Shown piece after piece: positions 12,790 to 25,162 of a DNA stretch of 64,000 nt. The position numbers and the translations under genes were made by a program. The stretch covers positions 18,234,150-18,298,149 of the forward strand of contig CM022665.1 of assembly GCA_012295275.1 (NCBI GenBank), written 5' to 3'. This stretch comes from Chrysomallon squamiferum (taxonomy: Eukaryota > Mollusca > Gastropoda > Neomphalida > Peltospiridae). A model generated the notes under the pieces. That model was not told the DNA's origin. It worked only from the letters and a program-made list of their open reading frames with translations, and ran no database searches. Position 1 is the first letter of the stretch, and each line of letters begins with the position of its first letter.

Positions 12790-13040
12790 ATTCATTGGAC
12801 AGTGATTTGGATGCCACCATTCAACAATTATTAGATTCCACAGAAAATATTAGCAGACAGGAACCACCACAACATATTGTTCATCTGCACCTTTGTAATC
12901 ATGGTCAGTGGCAGGAATCAGTTAGGCTTGTTACTACAGTAAATGCTCACAGAAATGGAAAATGCACTACAGCAGGAGTGGAATGCTATCCCCCAGATCT
13001 GTTTGCAGACATACTGGATTGATGATAAAACATTGCATGG
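12790..13040 (+). pseudogene. Tc1/mariner transposase C-terminal fragment
   Basis: One frame reads ENALQQEWNAIPQICLQTY at about 12946-13005, which closely resembles the ALxxEWxxIPQ segment near the C-terminus of Tc1-like transposases. Another frame is open from 12790 to 13023, but it appears to be an out-of-frame reading of the same fragment. No DDE core was found upstream, so only a scrap remains. Confidence 0.45.
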
Positions 13041-14355
13041 CTTGTTGATTTTCATGTTGTGCAGAATTAAACCTAATCAAGGACTGTATACCTTTTTTTG
13101 TTTGTTGTCATCCAATTGCTGTTCACAAGAAAAATACTTACTGCTCAGAAATCCAAATATTTGTTTTCAAAACAGTTCAGTATATTTATTTCTTATTGAT
13201 TTACTTGTTTTTTAAAATTTGCTTTTATTTCTTTGTGTAATTTATTTTATTCTTTTTTTGTTCAATTTTACTTCAGTGGAAGAGATTTTAAATGATCTTA
13301 TTAATTATCTGATACGATTAAGAAACTGGATTAGCTTAACAAAAGATTTGAAAGAAACAACTTTTATGTCATTGTTAGTTCTTGAATTATTATTATTTTT
13401 CCTTTTTATTTTTATTTATTTATTGTTTTTCTTTCATTCACTGCAACTGTTTTCACTGATTAATCTTCTTTTCTTTGTTTTTTTTCAGAAAAGTGAATAC
13501 TTTAAATATGATAATATGATGGATCATAAGTAGAGCTGCGAGAAACAGACTAAAACATTAACTAAAAACATTCACTGAGGTGTGAATGAAATATATTTTG
13601 TGTACATTGAAAATCATATATATACGGCTCTCAGTCAAATGTCAGTTTATAATTAAATAGGTGTAAAATTCACTGGAATTTAATAAAGTAGTTTCATCTA
13701 AATACTATCCAACATTTCACATCTTCAGCTGTTCAGATGCAGATGTCTCGTGTGACCATAGTCTTTCATCTGTATTGACAGGTGATTGACAATGATCAGA
13801 AATATCTGAACTTTACAAAAATTTGCAAAACAATTTTTGCATAATACTAGAATTTTAGAGAAAGATATTTAATTTATTATAGCTAATTTAATATACTTGT
13901 TCTTAACCAATAGTGTCTTCATATGAGATAAGATTTAACAGTAACATTTTGTAATATAAACTGAAAGTCTCATACTCCTTCAGTATAACAGTTGCTTATT
14001 TTTAGGTTGTTTGAGAGATATTGGATATTACTAACAGGCTTCAGGAGGCACGTTCTATTTTAAATGCTTCACTTTTAATGTTATATAAATTTTGTTTTCT
14101 ATATAGTTTCTAATACAATTTTATTTAGCAAATAACAATAATAATAATAATTTAGTGTTTCAAAATATTTTCACAGGAAATTTTAAAAATAATTAACTGT
14201 GTTGATTTGTTTTTACCCTATTACTTCATTTTTCACACTCTTGAATGCTTGGTCTTGCCAAAATATTTCTCCTATTGGAGTTTGAGATAACTTGGAAATT
14301 AAAACTGTATAGATTAAATTTACAGTAAACATTTTTCATATTAATGAATTCTGTG
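13041..14355. other. No gene recognised
   Basis: AT-rich sequence. There is an attractive acceptor at 13478-13488 followed by a 15-codon open frame ending at 13533, but no partner exon could be linked to it in phase. AATAAA occurs at 13681-13686. Otherwise nothing is visible. Confidence 0.3.
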
Positions 14356-15640
14356 TTATTCTTTACAAATAAATTTAGCTTTTGAAATACTTTGACTTCT
14401 GTTTTTAAATGTGGTGATCCATTCTTGAGGAACTGAATATAATATTAATTTATAAGTATATGAAATCTGTATAAAAGTTAAGTCAGGAAATGTCTCTTGA
14501 ACTATTTCAGCTATTGTCGATATATTAAGGAATCCTGTAATAAATCCATATCTGATATCATCAATAGTTGTAGTTCCATAATCAATGAAAAAGTTCATAA
14601 ATAGCATTTTAATGTCATGCTTTATAAAAGGAGTGTGAAATAACGGTTGTGTTACTATTTCAGTAATGCTTTGAGGGAAAACTATTAAAAATGGAAGCGG
14701 TATCCCATGCAGATAATAATTCTCTCTAAAAAGGATTATCAATGAAAATAATGAATATGATAAATTCGTATTCATATATTTTTAAAGAAATTCTGTCGTT
14801 GTAAATTTCCATACTGATTTAATTTCCTTATCAAAATGCTTTTTTAAATATTTTTTTTTCAGAAAGGAGTTTTATCAAACATCTTGAATAGTTAAATTTT
14901 GGTGTTTTCCCTCACAAATTTCTTGAAAGATTTCTGAATTTATTTTTCAACCCACTCAGATGTATGGATTGCTCTAACCATATACCACAGTTTCGCACTT
15001 AATAAAGTATACCAAATGACAGCATTACCGTTTAATGTCAATTTTCCTTTATTCCATAAATTAATTAAATTGAATTCTTGTTGTTTTTTTTCATTTTTCT
15101 ATTCTAATTAAGATTTTCACATATATATTTGTTGGGCCGCAAATAAATACCTACTATTTGTTTAAAGTTAACTGAAATAACAAAGTACTATCATTTTGTT
15201 CAGCTTTACCTAATAAAAGTACTTCTGATTTATTGCTCCTGTACCTAGACAAAAACATTTGTTAAAGACTGAATGTTGCTTACTGTAATTGTAGTATTGT
15301 ATGAAGTACATGTTTCCGATACTTTGATAGTAAAATATTAGTTTTACTTTTAGTTAAAAGAGTTAAAGATTCAGCAGCTATTACATACAGCAGCATAGAA
15401 ACTAGACTACCTTGTCTTTCACTTCTACTGATGTTAAATGTCCATTCATTTTAATATTATATTTGATATCTTTATAAAAAAATTGTTTATCCAAGAAATA
15501 AACTTTTCGCCCAAATTAAGTATTTTCAAAACTTTTAATATAAAACTGTCTGATGCTCTCATCAAAAAATTTATCTTGATATATTTTTTTTTCTTAATTC
15601 TGTTAAATCTATTATATTTCTTACTGACATTACATTATCT
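14356..15640 (-). mobile_element. Degenerate LINE, reverse-transcriptase (3') part
   Basis: In minus-strand order, fragments resemble the second half of an L1-type ORF2. Near 15440-15520 the translation gives ILKMNGHLTSVEV, matching the region before the RQGCPLSP box. Near 15000-15060 it gives KLWYMVRAIHTSEWVEK, matching the KLWY/W segment after the RT palm. The last frame (14775-14356, 139 codons) contains PLFHTPFIK and LYSVPQEWITTFKN, resembling the C-terminus. Stops and frameshifts are frequent, so it is inactive. It may belong to the same family as the endonuclease fragment at 5255. Confidence 0.6.
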
Positions 15641-15659
15641 CAATAAAAATACAAGTATA

Positions 15660-17130
15660 ATTTAATATAATATAACATAACATAATAAAAAGAATGGTGT
15701 ATAACCTAATATGTTCTATCAGCAAAATAAGAACACAAATTTAAAAGAAGAATAACAATAAAAGCAAAAGCTGTTTCAGTTCTAAATCAACAAAATAATC
15801 AATGTATAAATAAAATAAACAAAAACAACAAGAAATCCAATGCAGGGAATTGAAAAGGTATGGATCCTTTTATTTATTTATTTTTTTCTTAAAATGTTTA
15901 TTGAATATTTGGCACTTGTAACAAGCATTTTAAAATAAAATAAATAAAATTTAACAATAATATTTCTTAATTACCATAGATCTTCACAGTTTACAAACAT
16001 GAAAATAATAATTTTAAAAATAATAATAAGAATAAAATCAATAAATATAAAAATTAAAATTAAAAAATTAAAAATAAATAAAAGAGGGTATCTAATATGT
16101 TCTGTCAGAAAAATAAGATTAAATAAATTTAAATAATAATAACATTTTTTTAAAAAAAAGAACAAAAAGACTATTTTTAACATATGTTCTGACAAAATTA
16201 AATTTGTAGTGGTAAAAATTATTGAAATTTTCTGAAAAAGTCATCATTCAGCAAACTTTAATGTTAATTGATCATAAATCTATGACAATGTCTAATAAAA
16301 AAATAAAAATAAGAAACTTTATTCTCATTTATTGCAAGAATACATAATAATATTTATTATTCATGATATATACAACATAAAAATAACTATATGTTTAAAT
16401 ATGGGTTAATATTTTATCCATGAATGATATCCTATAAATAAATTTTATATAATGTATATTAAAAAAATAAAATAAAATAATAAAATAAAATAAATAAATA
16501 AATTAATTAATAATAATAGTAATAATAATAATAATCATAATAATAATAATAAAACCAATACCTTGCCGGAAATTGAATTCTAGAAAACATCAGATGGTTT
16601 TGAATTATCATAAAACTTTATCATTTACAAATTTAAAAATGATTTTTAAAAATAAATAAAAATGAAAAATATGAACAGATAAGTAAAAAAGATGGTATGT
16701 AATCTCAATATGTTCTAGCAACAAAATAGTAATAATAAATAAGTACAAAAATTAAAAAACAAGAAATAAAAAACATGATGCTAAAGAATTATAATAAAAC
16801 TTCATAGTTTAAAAACATGCGAATTTTAAATAAAAATAAAAATATAAAAATAAATTATAAATAAATAAATTAATTAATTAATAATAATAATAATAATATA
16901 ATAACAACAATAATAATAATATAATAATAACAATAATAATAATAATAATAATAACAATAACAAAACTTTTAAAAATCAAAAACAAGAAAAAAAGAATAAA
17001 AAGTCATTCCATAACAAGTAAATATATAAATGAAAAAAATGAAACAGCTCCGTTTCTGAGAGCTGAATACAGGCCACCTGAGTAACAGACATGAATCCTA
17101 ACCACTAGACCACATCAGAAACTCTTGAAT
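15660..17130 (-). mobile_element. Run of degraded tRNA-Glu SINE copies
   Basis: Diverged units share a TAATATGTTCTATCAGCAAAATA-like block (about 15705, 16095, 16712) and a CATAGTTTACAAACATG-like block (about 15985, 16805). Short tRNA 3'-half remnants occur near 15847 and 16565, all in the minus direction. Units are separated by AAT/AAAT microsatellites. Together they suggest several insertions or a tandem expansion of one SINE family. Confidence 0.5.
17052..17121 (-). mobile_element. tRNA-Glu-like SINE head
   Basis: The minus strand reads TTTCTGATGTGGTCTAGTGG then TTAGGATTCATGTCTG, an A-box-like tRNA-Glu start, and ends with TTCAGCTC and TCAGAAA, which pairs exactly with TTTCTGA. The anticodon arm no longer pairs properly, so it is a pseudo-tRNA heading a SINE rather than a working gene. 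Confidence 0.6.
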
Positions 17131-17132
17131 TA

Positions 17133-17463
17133 CAGGTACCGGACCAATTATCCGGCGTCCTATAATCCAGAAAGACCAGAAAACCGGACGTTTTTTCCCG
17201 ACACTATTTTCAAAGTTCGCGCGCGTGGATGTTGTCCTCGCCAGACTGGAACTACTCTTTCAAGCCGCGTGGCGTTCATTCACTCGCCGCATTGTTTACG
17301 TGTCGAGTCGCCACAGTTGTATATTGTCAATTATCTTTATGTTTCTAATTTTAAAATGTTTATGCCTAATTATTTACGTATTTAGATGCCTTGGTACCAG
17401 AAAACCAGAAAATCCAGAAATCCGGAATGCCTCAGGCCCCAAGGAGTCCGGATAACTTTACAG
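17133..17463. mobile_element. CpG-rich MITE-like element (pogo/Tigger style ends)
   Basis: A block much richer in G+C and CpG than its surroundings. It starts TA-CAGGTACCGGACCAATTATCCGG and ends CCGGATAACTTTACAG; the two ends share inverted TTATCCGG. Inner pieces CCAGAAAACC and GGTACC also recur near both ends. The TA before CAG fits a mariner-type target site, but the right-hand duplication is not clear. Open frames inside are short. Confidence 0.4.
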
Positions 17464-17512
17464 TTTACAAATACATGAATTTCAAAAAACAAACAAAAAC
17501 ATTAAAATAAAA

Positions 17513-17543
<31 letters not shown>

Positions 17544-17760
17544 TAAAGTAGTAGCAGTAATAATAACAATAATAATAATAATAATAATATATTAACCAAC
17601 CCCCACCAAAAAAAAAAAAAAAAAAAAAAAAAAACAAGAAGCTATTTCAGACCTCAGGCCCAAAATCAACAAATAAAACTAATTTTAAAAATTCACATGT
17701 TGGGAACTGAATCCGGGCTTTAAATAAAATGATTAAATAAATGAATTTACCTTCGATCTT
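17464..17760. repeat. AAT microsatellites, poly-A and a SINE scrap
   Basis: AAT/ATA runs at about 17510-17590, poly-A at 17608-17634, and GGGAACTGAATCCGGGCTTT near 17700-17720, which is a tRNA-Glu 3'-half remnant in the minus direction. No gene. Confidence 0.6.
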
Positions 17761-18044
17761 TTTGACATTCGCGCATATCTACTTCAGTTGTTTAAAATGT
17801 GACATAAACACATGTTCGCTTGAGTACAATTTTTTACCTTTCAACAAAACGATAGGCCTAGACCTAGATAGATAGATAGATAGATAGATAGGCGGATAGG
17901 CGGATAGATATTTTTTGTATTCATCATCGATTTATAATCTTTCTTTAGAACCTCCGAGATAAAACGAGATTTGAATTCGCAATCGGGAAACTATGTCAGG
18001 ATTAACCCAGGTGAGCATTTAATGCGACACTGACATATATCAGT
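17761..18044 (+). promoter_or_regulatory. Upstream region of the DUF4139 gene
   Basis: The interval between the repeat block and the ATG at 18045. It contains a (GATA)n run at about 17868-17912 and a CpG-containing stretch (17935-18015) likely to be 5' untranslated sequence. An AG at 18042-18043 lies just before the ATG, but the nearest upstream GT is too close for a usual intron. Confidence 0.35.
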
Positions 18045-19107
18045 ATGGCAGTACACGAAACCAGTGATGGTAATACATTCCTGTCGTCAGAATGTGTCAT
18101 AAAGAAAGTTACTGTCTATTCAGATCGAGCCGAAGTGTGTCGAATCGCTGAAGCAAACGTGAAAAAGGGCGTGAATGAAATTGTTGTGAAGCAGTTACCA
18201 AAGTGCATCGATCCGGATTCGATCAGGTAAAATAACAGTAATCTAGTTACAAGGTCATCTACAAGAAATGTTGCATAGTGTGGTGAGATGGCGACAATAA
18301 GTATAGATTTTCTCGTGCGTACAGAATGTGCTATTCTACAATCGGTTCGTCTTCTATTTTAACCAAAACTTCTACTTGCTTCAAACTTTCATTCCAGTTT
18401 TTGGACATTTTCCACTTGTATAAACTATCAACGATTTGGTTGAAGTTATGTTTGTTATTGTTTTGGTTTTTTTTTTCCCCCACTAAAATCTATTTGTAAA
18501 TTAAGCATATTATTTTTTGCAACTGTCAACAAAGAATTAAACAATTGTGAGGTCACTGTCACTGCAGGTGTCCGGTCTATCGACAAAATAACTCTCTATG
18601 TATAATTATACTTATAATCTTATTAAACTATTATATATTCCTTTAATAAATAATTAAGACATAATCTTCGTTATGTTTTGTTTATTTGGTCCTTTTTTTA
18701 ATTATTATTATTATTTTTAGTTTGTTTGTTTTAGAGTTGATAGTTGAAGGAACATCAGTTATTTGCTAAAGTATTATTAAGTTGGGCAAACAATGAAGCA
18801 TATTTGTGATTTTTCTTTACTTCCACAGAGTTGAGGGTAAAGGTCCAGCAACCCTTGTTGAAGTTTCCTTTCAAAGGAAATTTCTGCCTAAAAATGAAGC
18901 AGAGATTTCACAAAAGGAAAAAGAATATACTGCTGAACTGGAAAGTCTGGAGAAGCAGAAGGCTGAACTTACAGCCAAACTTAATGTTGTTGACAAACAG
19001 AGGGACATACTTCATACATTTGCTCAGAGTATCTCCAGTGGGCAGAATTCAGGGGTTAGTTCATTTACTTTTAAGCATAATTGTCTGGAAACATAAGTTT
19101 TAATGGG

Positions 19108-19156
<49 letters not shown>

Positions 19157-22100
19157 GCCTATTTTTGTTGTTGTTGTTTTAATATATTTTTATTTATTAT
19201 GTTCAGTGCATTTGAATAGATTCAGTAATATTCCAAATATTATCAACTAACCTTTATTTATTTATCTATCTATCTATCTATTTCTGGTTTTATTTTTATT
19301 ATACAAATGGAAAATACTTTTTTATTTCACTTTATATATTTTGTTTATTTTTTTATTTATTTAAATCTAGTTACTTATTTAATCATTTACTTACTTATTT
19401 TCTTCCTTCCTTACTTATTTACTTACTTACTTAATATTACAGAAAAATGCATCACCAATTTTGGACTCACAACTTTTCAAAGGAATCAGTGATTTTATTC
19501 AGTTAGTTGGTAGCCAAGGAAATGATCTGGAGAGCAGGTACTTGGAGATTCAGGGGCAGATAACTGCTGTGGTGGATAAGATAGAAGCAGTGAAAAAAAA
19601 CTTGCAGTCTCTGAAAAGTACTGGCAAAGGTCCACAAGATTCTAGGTACTTACTTAAATTTATATTGATAGTATTAACTAAATTTATAGTGGAACAACTA
19701 CATATTGTGGAAGATGTATGAGAATTCACTACTTCATGTTCTGTATTGTTATCAGCATTATCATTTATGTTCTATAATTGTTATTAAGATTATCGTTCAT
19801 TTTCTATATTGTTATTAACATTATTGTTCATGTTCTATACTGTTATTAACATTGCTCATGATCTATATTGTTAACATTATTGTTCATGCTTTGTATTGTT
19901 ATTAATATTATCATTCTCTATTGTTATTAACACCAGTGTTCATGTTCTTTATTGTTATTAACATTATCATTCATATTCTATATTGTTATTATTGAAGGTT
20001 ACAGCATATCTATTGTTGTTATTCAGGGAGTGCACTATTGTTCTGGAATGTGAGGAAAAAGCTAAAATCATTCTTATCATATCTTATGTGGTCACATGTG
20101 CATCATGGATTCCAAGCTATGACATCCGAATGTTTACCACAGAGGAAATAATGAAGGTAAATAAATAAACAAAATAAAATTGTACCTAATATCATTTTGG
20201 TAAGATTTAAACCGTAGATCCATACACACACATACTGAATGTATACAAAGTACATATATACATGTAACTAAGTTTTCAGATCAGTAAAAAGATATCATAA
20301 ATTCCTTTCCTTTTCTTATGCACTTACACACTAATTATCAATATTGTTATTAACAATATCATTCATATTGATTATTGTTATTAACAATATCATTCATGTT
20401 AAGTATTGTTATTAACAATGTCATTCATGTTAAGTATTGTTATTAACAATGTCATTCATGTTAAGTATCGTTATTAACGATGTCATTCATGTTAAGTATC
20501 ATTATTAACGATGTCATTCATGTTAAGTATCGCTATTAATGATGTCATTCATGTTAAATATCATATTAACAATGTCATTCATGTTAAGTATTGTTATTAA
20601 CAATATATATATATATACATATTTTTTTAATAAATTTCAGATTTTCTATTTTGGACAAATCAGGCAGTCAACAGGAGAAGACTGGAATGATGCTAAGCTC
20701 TTTCTGTCAACTGCTGCTCCAAACATAGGGGGTGTGGTGCCAGAGTTATCTGTCCAGACAGTGTCCATTAAGTATAGGACACCACTAAGGTTTGTAGTTG
20801 GTCCAAAAACAAACAAAAATGAACATAAATGGCTGTCTGAATTTCCAAAAATAGTTCGATGTTCTTCTGTCCATCTAGACCTGATATTTGAAAATCACCA
20901 CCTAATTTTTAAAAATAAAATTATTATTATTTCTTTGTTTCTTTATTTCTTTATTTTTAATTATTTAAAAAAGAAAACAAAAAAAAGAAAAGAAAAGTCA
21001 GAGAAGTCTTGCATGAATTAAAATACTAACTTTGAATTTCATTTTTCTTTTTATCTTTCATTCTATATTAAAAATTTAAAAATTGTTATTGCTTTATTTC
21101 TATTTTTAAAACCTATTTTATAACAATTTTGATTTACATCATGATGTTTTAAATATTTTGTTTTCTTTATTAAACATTAAAAGTGTTTTCAAGTAATTGT
21201 TGTACTACATTATCAGACAAATTTGTATCTCTGAATAATCAAAAACTGATGAGTAGATGTAGTTTATATATGTATATATTTGCCTTTTTTTACTTCTGTT
21301 TTTAAAATCTTTAAACTCACCCGGTGACAAAGAATAAAAAGACTAAAGAAAGCATGAAACAAAATAATTTATACTTTGTTTGTTTCTGTTGATTTTGTTT
21401 TTATTAAGAAAAGGAAAGAAGCAGAAGAAGAAAAAGAAAAAGAAAAATGTCTGTCAAATACAGAAGAAATCAAAGTAGACTTATTTTCTTTCAATCCATG
21501 ACTATTTTTTCTCCTTTTTTTATACTTCGCCAAATTTGTATAGTAATAATAATAATAATAATAATTATTATTATTATAAAATTATAATAGCAGTATTCAA
21601 GTGATTATTACTTTTCAGATCACATTTTTAGCAAAGTTTGCAGTGATGAGAGTTTTCCCAGTATCTGCAGATTTCTGCCTAATAATGGTTTAAAAATTGT
21701 CCACCAATTCTTTATTTCTGCAGCAATGAACTCAACCATCATTCTGCATTTTAGATAGAGCAGCTTATTGGTGCCATCTATTTAATGATGGCGACCGTTA
21801 TTCTACTGCTACTTCTGCCTTGTTATTGGCTGATTCCATCACACAAGTCATTATTCCTGCACAAGAATTGTGTGAAGTTTCTCATCGTGGTGCAGTCTGG
21901 TGATTTCTTGCACTGATACTGAAGTTTTATGATTGAAATGAAAGTTCCAGAGAGGACAGCAGATCTGAAGACAGTAGAATGTTGCGTTGAGAAGGTTATT
22001 TCATTGGTGTTGGGTTTAGTAGGAGGACAATTTGGGTGATTTTTTTTTTAGTCACTGGGTCTGTAAAACTGATGGAGCAGATTGTGTAATAAATTAAACA

Positions 22101-23548
22101 GGAGAAAAAAAAACTAAAACTATTTTGGATTTGTCCAGTAGGATGAAATCTCCACCAATTTTTTTTCAAGAGACACTTTCATCACTTTTATTTTGGAGAA
22201 TTTATTATGTCAGTTTTTGTATTCTGTGTTTTCTGTATGCAGAATGGAAAAAGGTAGAGGTCTTTTACGTTCCCAAAAAAGCAGAAAACCACTCGCTAGT
22301 CCAGAATGCTTAATGGAATCTGGTTTAATTGATGGATATTATATGGATTTGCCTGAAGAACATGAAGAATGTATTCCTAAAATGGAAGTTGCTACTTCTG
22401 AGGTATTTTTACACTTCAGTTTTTACATTTAAATATTTCTGTTAAAAGAATTTATTTCCAGGCATTTTCAGTGAGTTCTTTTTAAAAAAAAAGGCAGCCA
22501 TATATATATATATATACACACACATTTTTGAATTGTTGTAATTAAAACAAGATGATTCATATTTTAATATTATTTCTTTGCCATTCTTTTGTTTTGCTGT
22601 GATTAAATCTGTAAGATACTTTTTATTTATTTATTTAGTTTTTAGTTTCTAGTATTTACAGATGAATAATCTGTTGTTTTCAAGTTGTATATTTCATATG
22701 CTTCTAAGTGGTTGTTTATTTTCTTGTTTATAAATTATACATCTAGTTCTACTAAGAAACAGCTAAGTATATTTGTGATACTTTAAAGCAAGTAAATCAT
22801 TATACTTCTCATATGTCACTAGTACATAAGATTAATAATTTATTTTAAAAATTGGTTCTAACACTGCAGAACAAGATGTATGACGTATAAAATATATTTT
22901 GGGACACTTTCAGGAGAATGTAAACTTTGAGTAAATCATTATATTTCTCACATGTCACAATTTTTTGAAATTAATAGCCGATTTCAAAAACTGGTTGTGA
23001 AATACATTTTTAGGATACTTTTTAGGGAATGCAAATTCAAAATAAATAGTTATATGTTTCATACACCACAATCACATGTGATTATTAATTTATCTTAAAA
23101 ACTGGTTCTGACATTGCATATTTCATATGAAATACATATTTTGGATATTTTCAAGACAATATACATTTTTAGTAAATCATTATATTTTTCATACATCACA
23201 GTTACACAAAATTAAAATAAATGATTTATAAAAAAATTGTTTTTATGTTTGCAGGTCAGCAAAACGACAACATGCACAACATATGAAATAGCTCGTGTTT
23301 CTACCATCCCCTGTGATAACATAGACCACAAGGTTTCAGTGGGTATCTTTGATGTGAAGCCAGTCCTTGAGTACATCACTGTGCCAACTGCAGCACAGCA
23401 TGCTTTTCTTCAGGCTCGTGTGACCAATACATCACAGTTCTCTCTTCTTCCTGGAACCACTAACATTTTCCTCGATAACAGTTTTGTGGCAAAGGTATTT
23501 CTTGTGACTGTCCTGTCAAGCAATTTCAGGATGATTTTAATTTTAATA

Positions 23549-23589
<41 letters not shown>

Positions 23590-24470
23590 ATACATACATA
23601 CATACATACACATGTAGGTACATTTATATATATACATACATAGATATACATATTTCAAACTGTCCTCTGGAAAATGATTGATGGAGTTTATTAACACCTG
23701 CTCAGTGTTTAATACATTTTAATACCAACTGACATTGACCTTAATTAAACAGCTTATTTGTTAGGGATCCCATCAGATTTCCTTGAAAGGTAAATTTTAC
23801 ATAATCCATAAAATACATGTAATATGTATTAACTATATTATTCTTTGTCTCTATTTATATGTGAAATAAAATATAAACAATATAAATATGTCTTAATCAC
23901 AGGCAACCATGAAGGCAGTGTCCCCAGGGGAAGAGTTTGAATGTTCATTAGGGGTGGATCCTGGAGTAAGGGTGACCTACAAACCCTTGTACAAGTTCCG
24001 TGAGTCATCAGGGATTTTTGCTAAGATGCTTTGTCAAAATTTCCAGCAGGTTACAGAGCTGAAAAACACTCATGATTATCCAATAAAAATAGAACTCAGG
24101 GACCGGCTTCCTCGTAGTGGTGATGATAAAATAAAGGTGAGACCAGGTTAATAATATAAAGATGACAATAATGGTTAAGAAAATAATAATGACAGTGACA
24201 GTGACAGTGACAGTGACAACAATAATAAATGTAATAGTAATAATAATAAAAAAAATATGATAACTGAAAGTAAATACTTAATGGGCAATCACAAAAGTAA
24301 TAATAGAATGATGAGAGAATCATCATGGTAACCATGAAAAAAAAATGATTAAAAGTAACTAACTAATGGAAAGTGGTGAAAGTAATGATAGAAGAAGGAG
24401 AAAATTGATATGGTAATGAAAGCAAGAATTATAAAGATGATTTTGAATGATAATTTATTTTTATTTTTGT

Positions 24471-24503
<33 letters not shown>

Positions 24504-25162
24504 AATCCATGATCATATTTTTTTAAATTATTATTACTGTTGTTATTATTATTATTATTATTTTCCTTTTTTTCCCCCTACTTTTAAAAAACTAGAATAA
24601 AGGTGAGGCTAGCATGATAAAATAAAGGACACAGTAATGATGATGATTTTAAGTGATTTTTTTTTCATTTTAGTCCAAATGTAAACAAAACTACCCAGAA
24701 CCTACTTTTTATTTATTTTTATTTCAGCTTCTATATATATACAATGCCATTTTAAAAGGTAGCTATAATACATACATACATACATATATATTTTTATTTT
24801 TTTTATTTCAGCTTCTATATATATATATATAGAAGCTGAAATAAAAAAAAATATAAAGTATATATATATATAAACAATTTTCATTTTATTTTTAATATTT
24901 CTAATCTTTTTTGTTGTTCAATTATTATTTTAATTTTATTTTTATATATATTTTTAAAATTATATATTAATCTGTATTTTAGATAAATCTGCTGGAACCT
25001 GCTATTGATATGAAACATCCTCAAAGAAACAATAAAAATGTTTACCTCACTAAGGATAATCATGTTATCTGGAAGTTAGAACTGGACAAACAGGAGAAGA
25101 GGGAGATAACTCTGAAGTACACAGTGGAACATCCTTTTAATGAGGAAATTACCTTCGACTAA
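18045..25162 (+). CDS. DUF4140/DUF4139 protein (F37C4.5-like), complete
   Basis: Nine coding exons with consistent phases: 18045-18226, 18829-19054, 19443-19645, 20027-20156, 20641-20789, 22243-22402, 23255-23494, 23903-24136, 24983-25162; 567 residues. Order: an N-terminal DUF4140-like domain (about 10-110, with VTVYSDRAEV, LPKCIDPDSIRVEGKG and ATLVEV), a Glu/Lys-rich coiled coil (about 90-200), then DUF4139 (about 215-567). Typical DUF4139 strings are ISYVVTCASWIPSYDIR, IRQSTGEDWNDAKLFLSTA, RVTNTSQFSLLPG, a GVDPGVRVTYKP loop and a final LKYTVEHP. Exon 6 (residues 297-350) is a polar linker within the domain. The family (C. elegans F37C4.5, bacterial MuiA-like) has no settled biochemical role. 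There is no signal peptide or membrane segment, so it is probably cytosolic. Confidence is high for structure and low for function. Confidence 0.92.
19735..19995. repeat. Minisatellite of about 30 bp in intron 3
   Basis: Tandem units such as TGTTCTATATTGTTATTAAC followed by ATTATTGTTCA, repeated about eight times with drift. It is related to the repeat in the next intron, so exon 4 of the DUF4139 gene is flanked by two arrays of one family. Confidence 0.7.
20338..20612. repeat. 31-bp tandem array with dyad in each unit, intron 4
   Basis: About nine units of ATTGTTATTAACAATGTC plus ATTCATGTTAAGT. Each unit contains the dyad ATTGTTA-T-TAACAAT. In some units both arms change together, for example ATCGTTA with TAACGAT. 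The array ends in TA repeats just before the exon 5 acceptor at 20640. Confidence 0.8.
21600..22120. other. High-complexity block in intron 5, unidentified
   Basis: Within the 1.45-kb intron 5 of the DUF4139 gene this stretch is less AT-rich and less repetitive than its surroundings. All frames are broken on both strands and nothing was recognised. It could be an old transposon copy. Confidence 0.3.
23553..23650. repeat. (TA)n / (CATA)n in intron 7
   Basis: A TA run at about 23555-23587 passes into CATA units and further TA steps. It lies directly downstream of exon 7 of the DUF4139 gene. Confidence 0.85.
24797..24850. repeat. Perfect 54-bp palindrome in intron 8
   Basis: Arms 24797-24823 and 24824-24850 are exact reverse complements, built around TTATTTCAGCTTCTATATA. 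A direct copy of the left arm occurs at 24708-24741. Both direct copies carry a splice-acceptor-like TTTATTTCAG ahead of the real acceptor at 24982. Confidence 0.85.

Noticed and set aside
12790-13023. A 77-codon frame in the right phase to be the last exon of the plus Ig gene
   Set aside because: The same bases in another frame encode a Tc1-like transposase C-terminus, so the open frame is most likely a by-product of transposon sequence.
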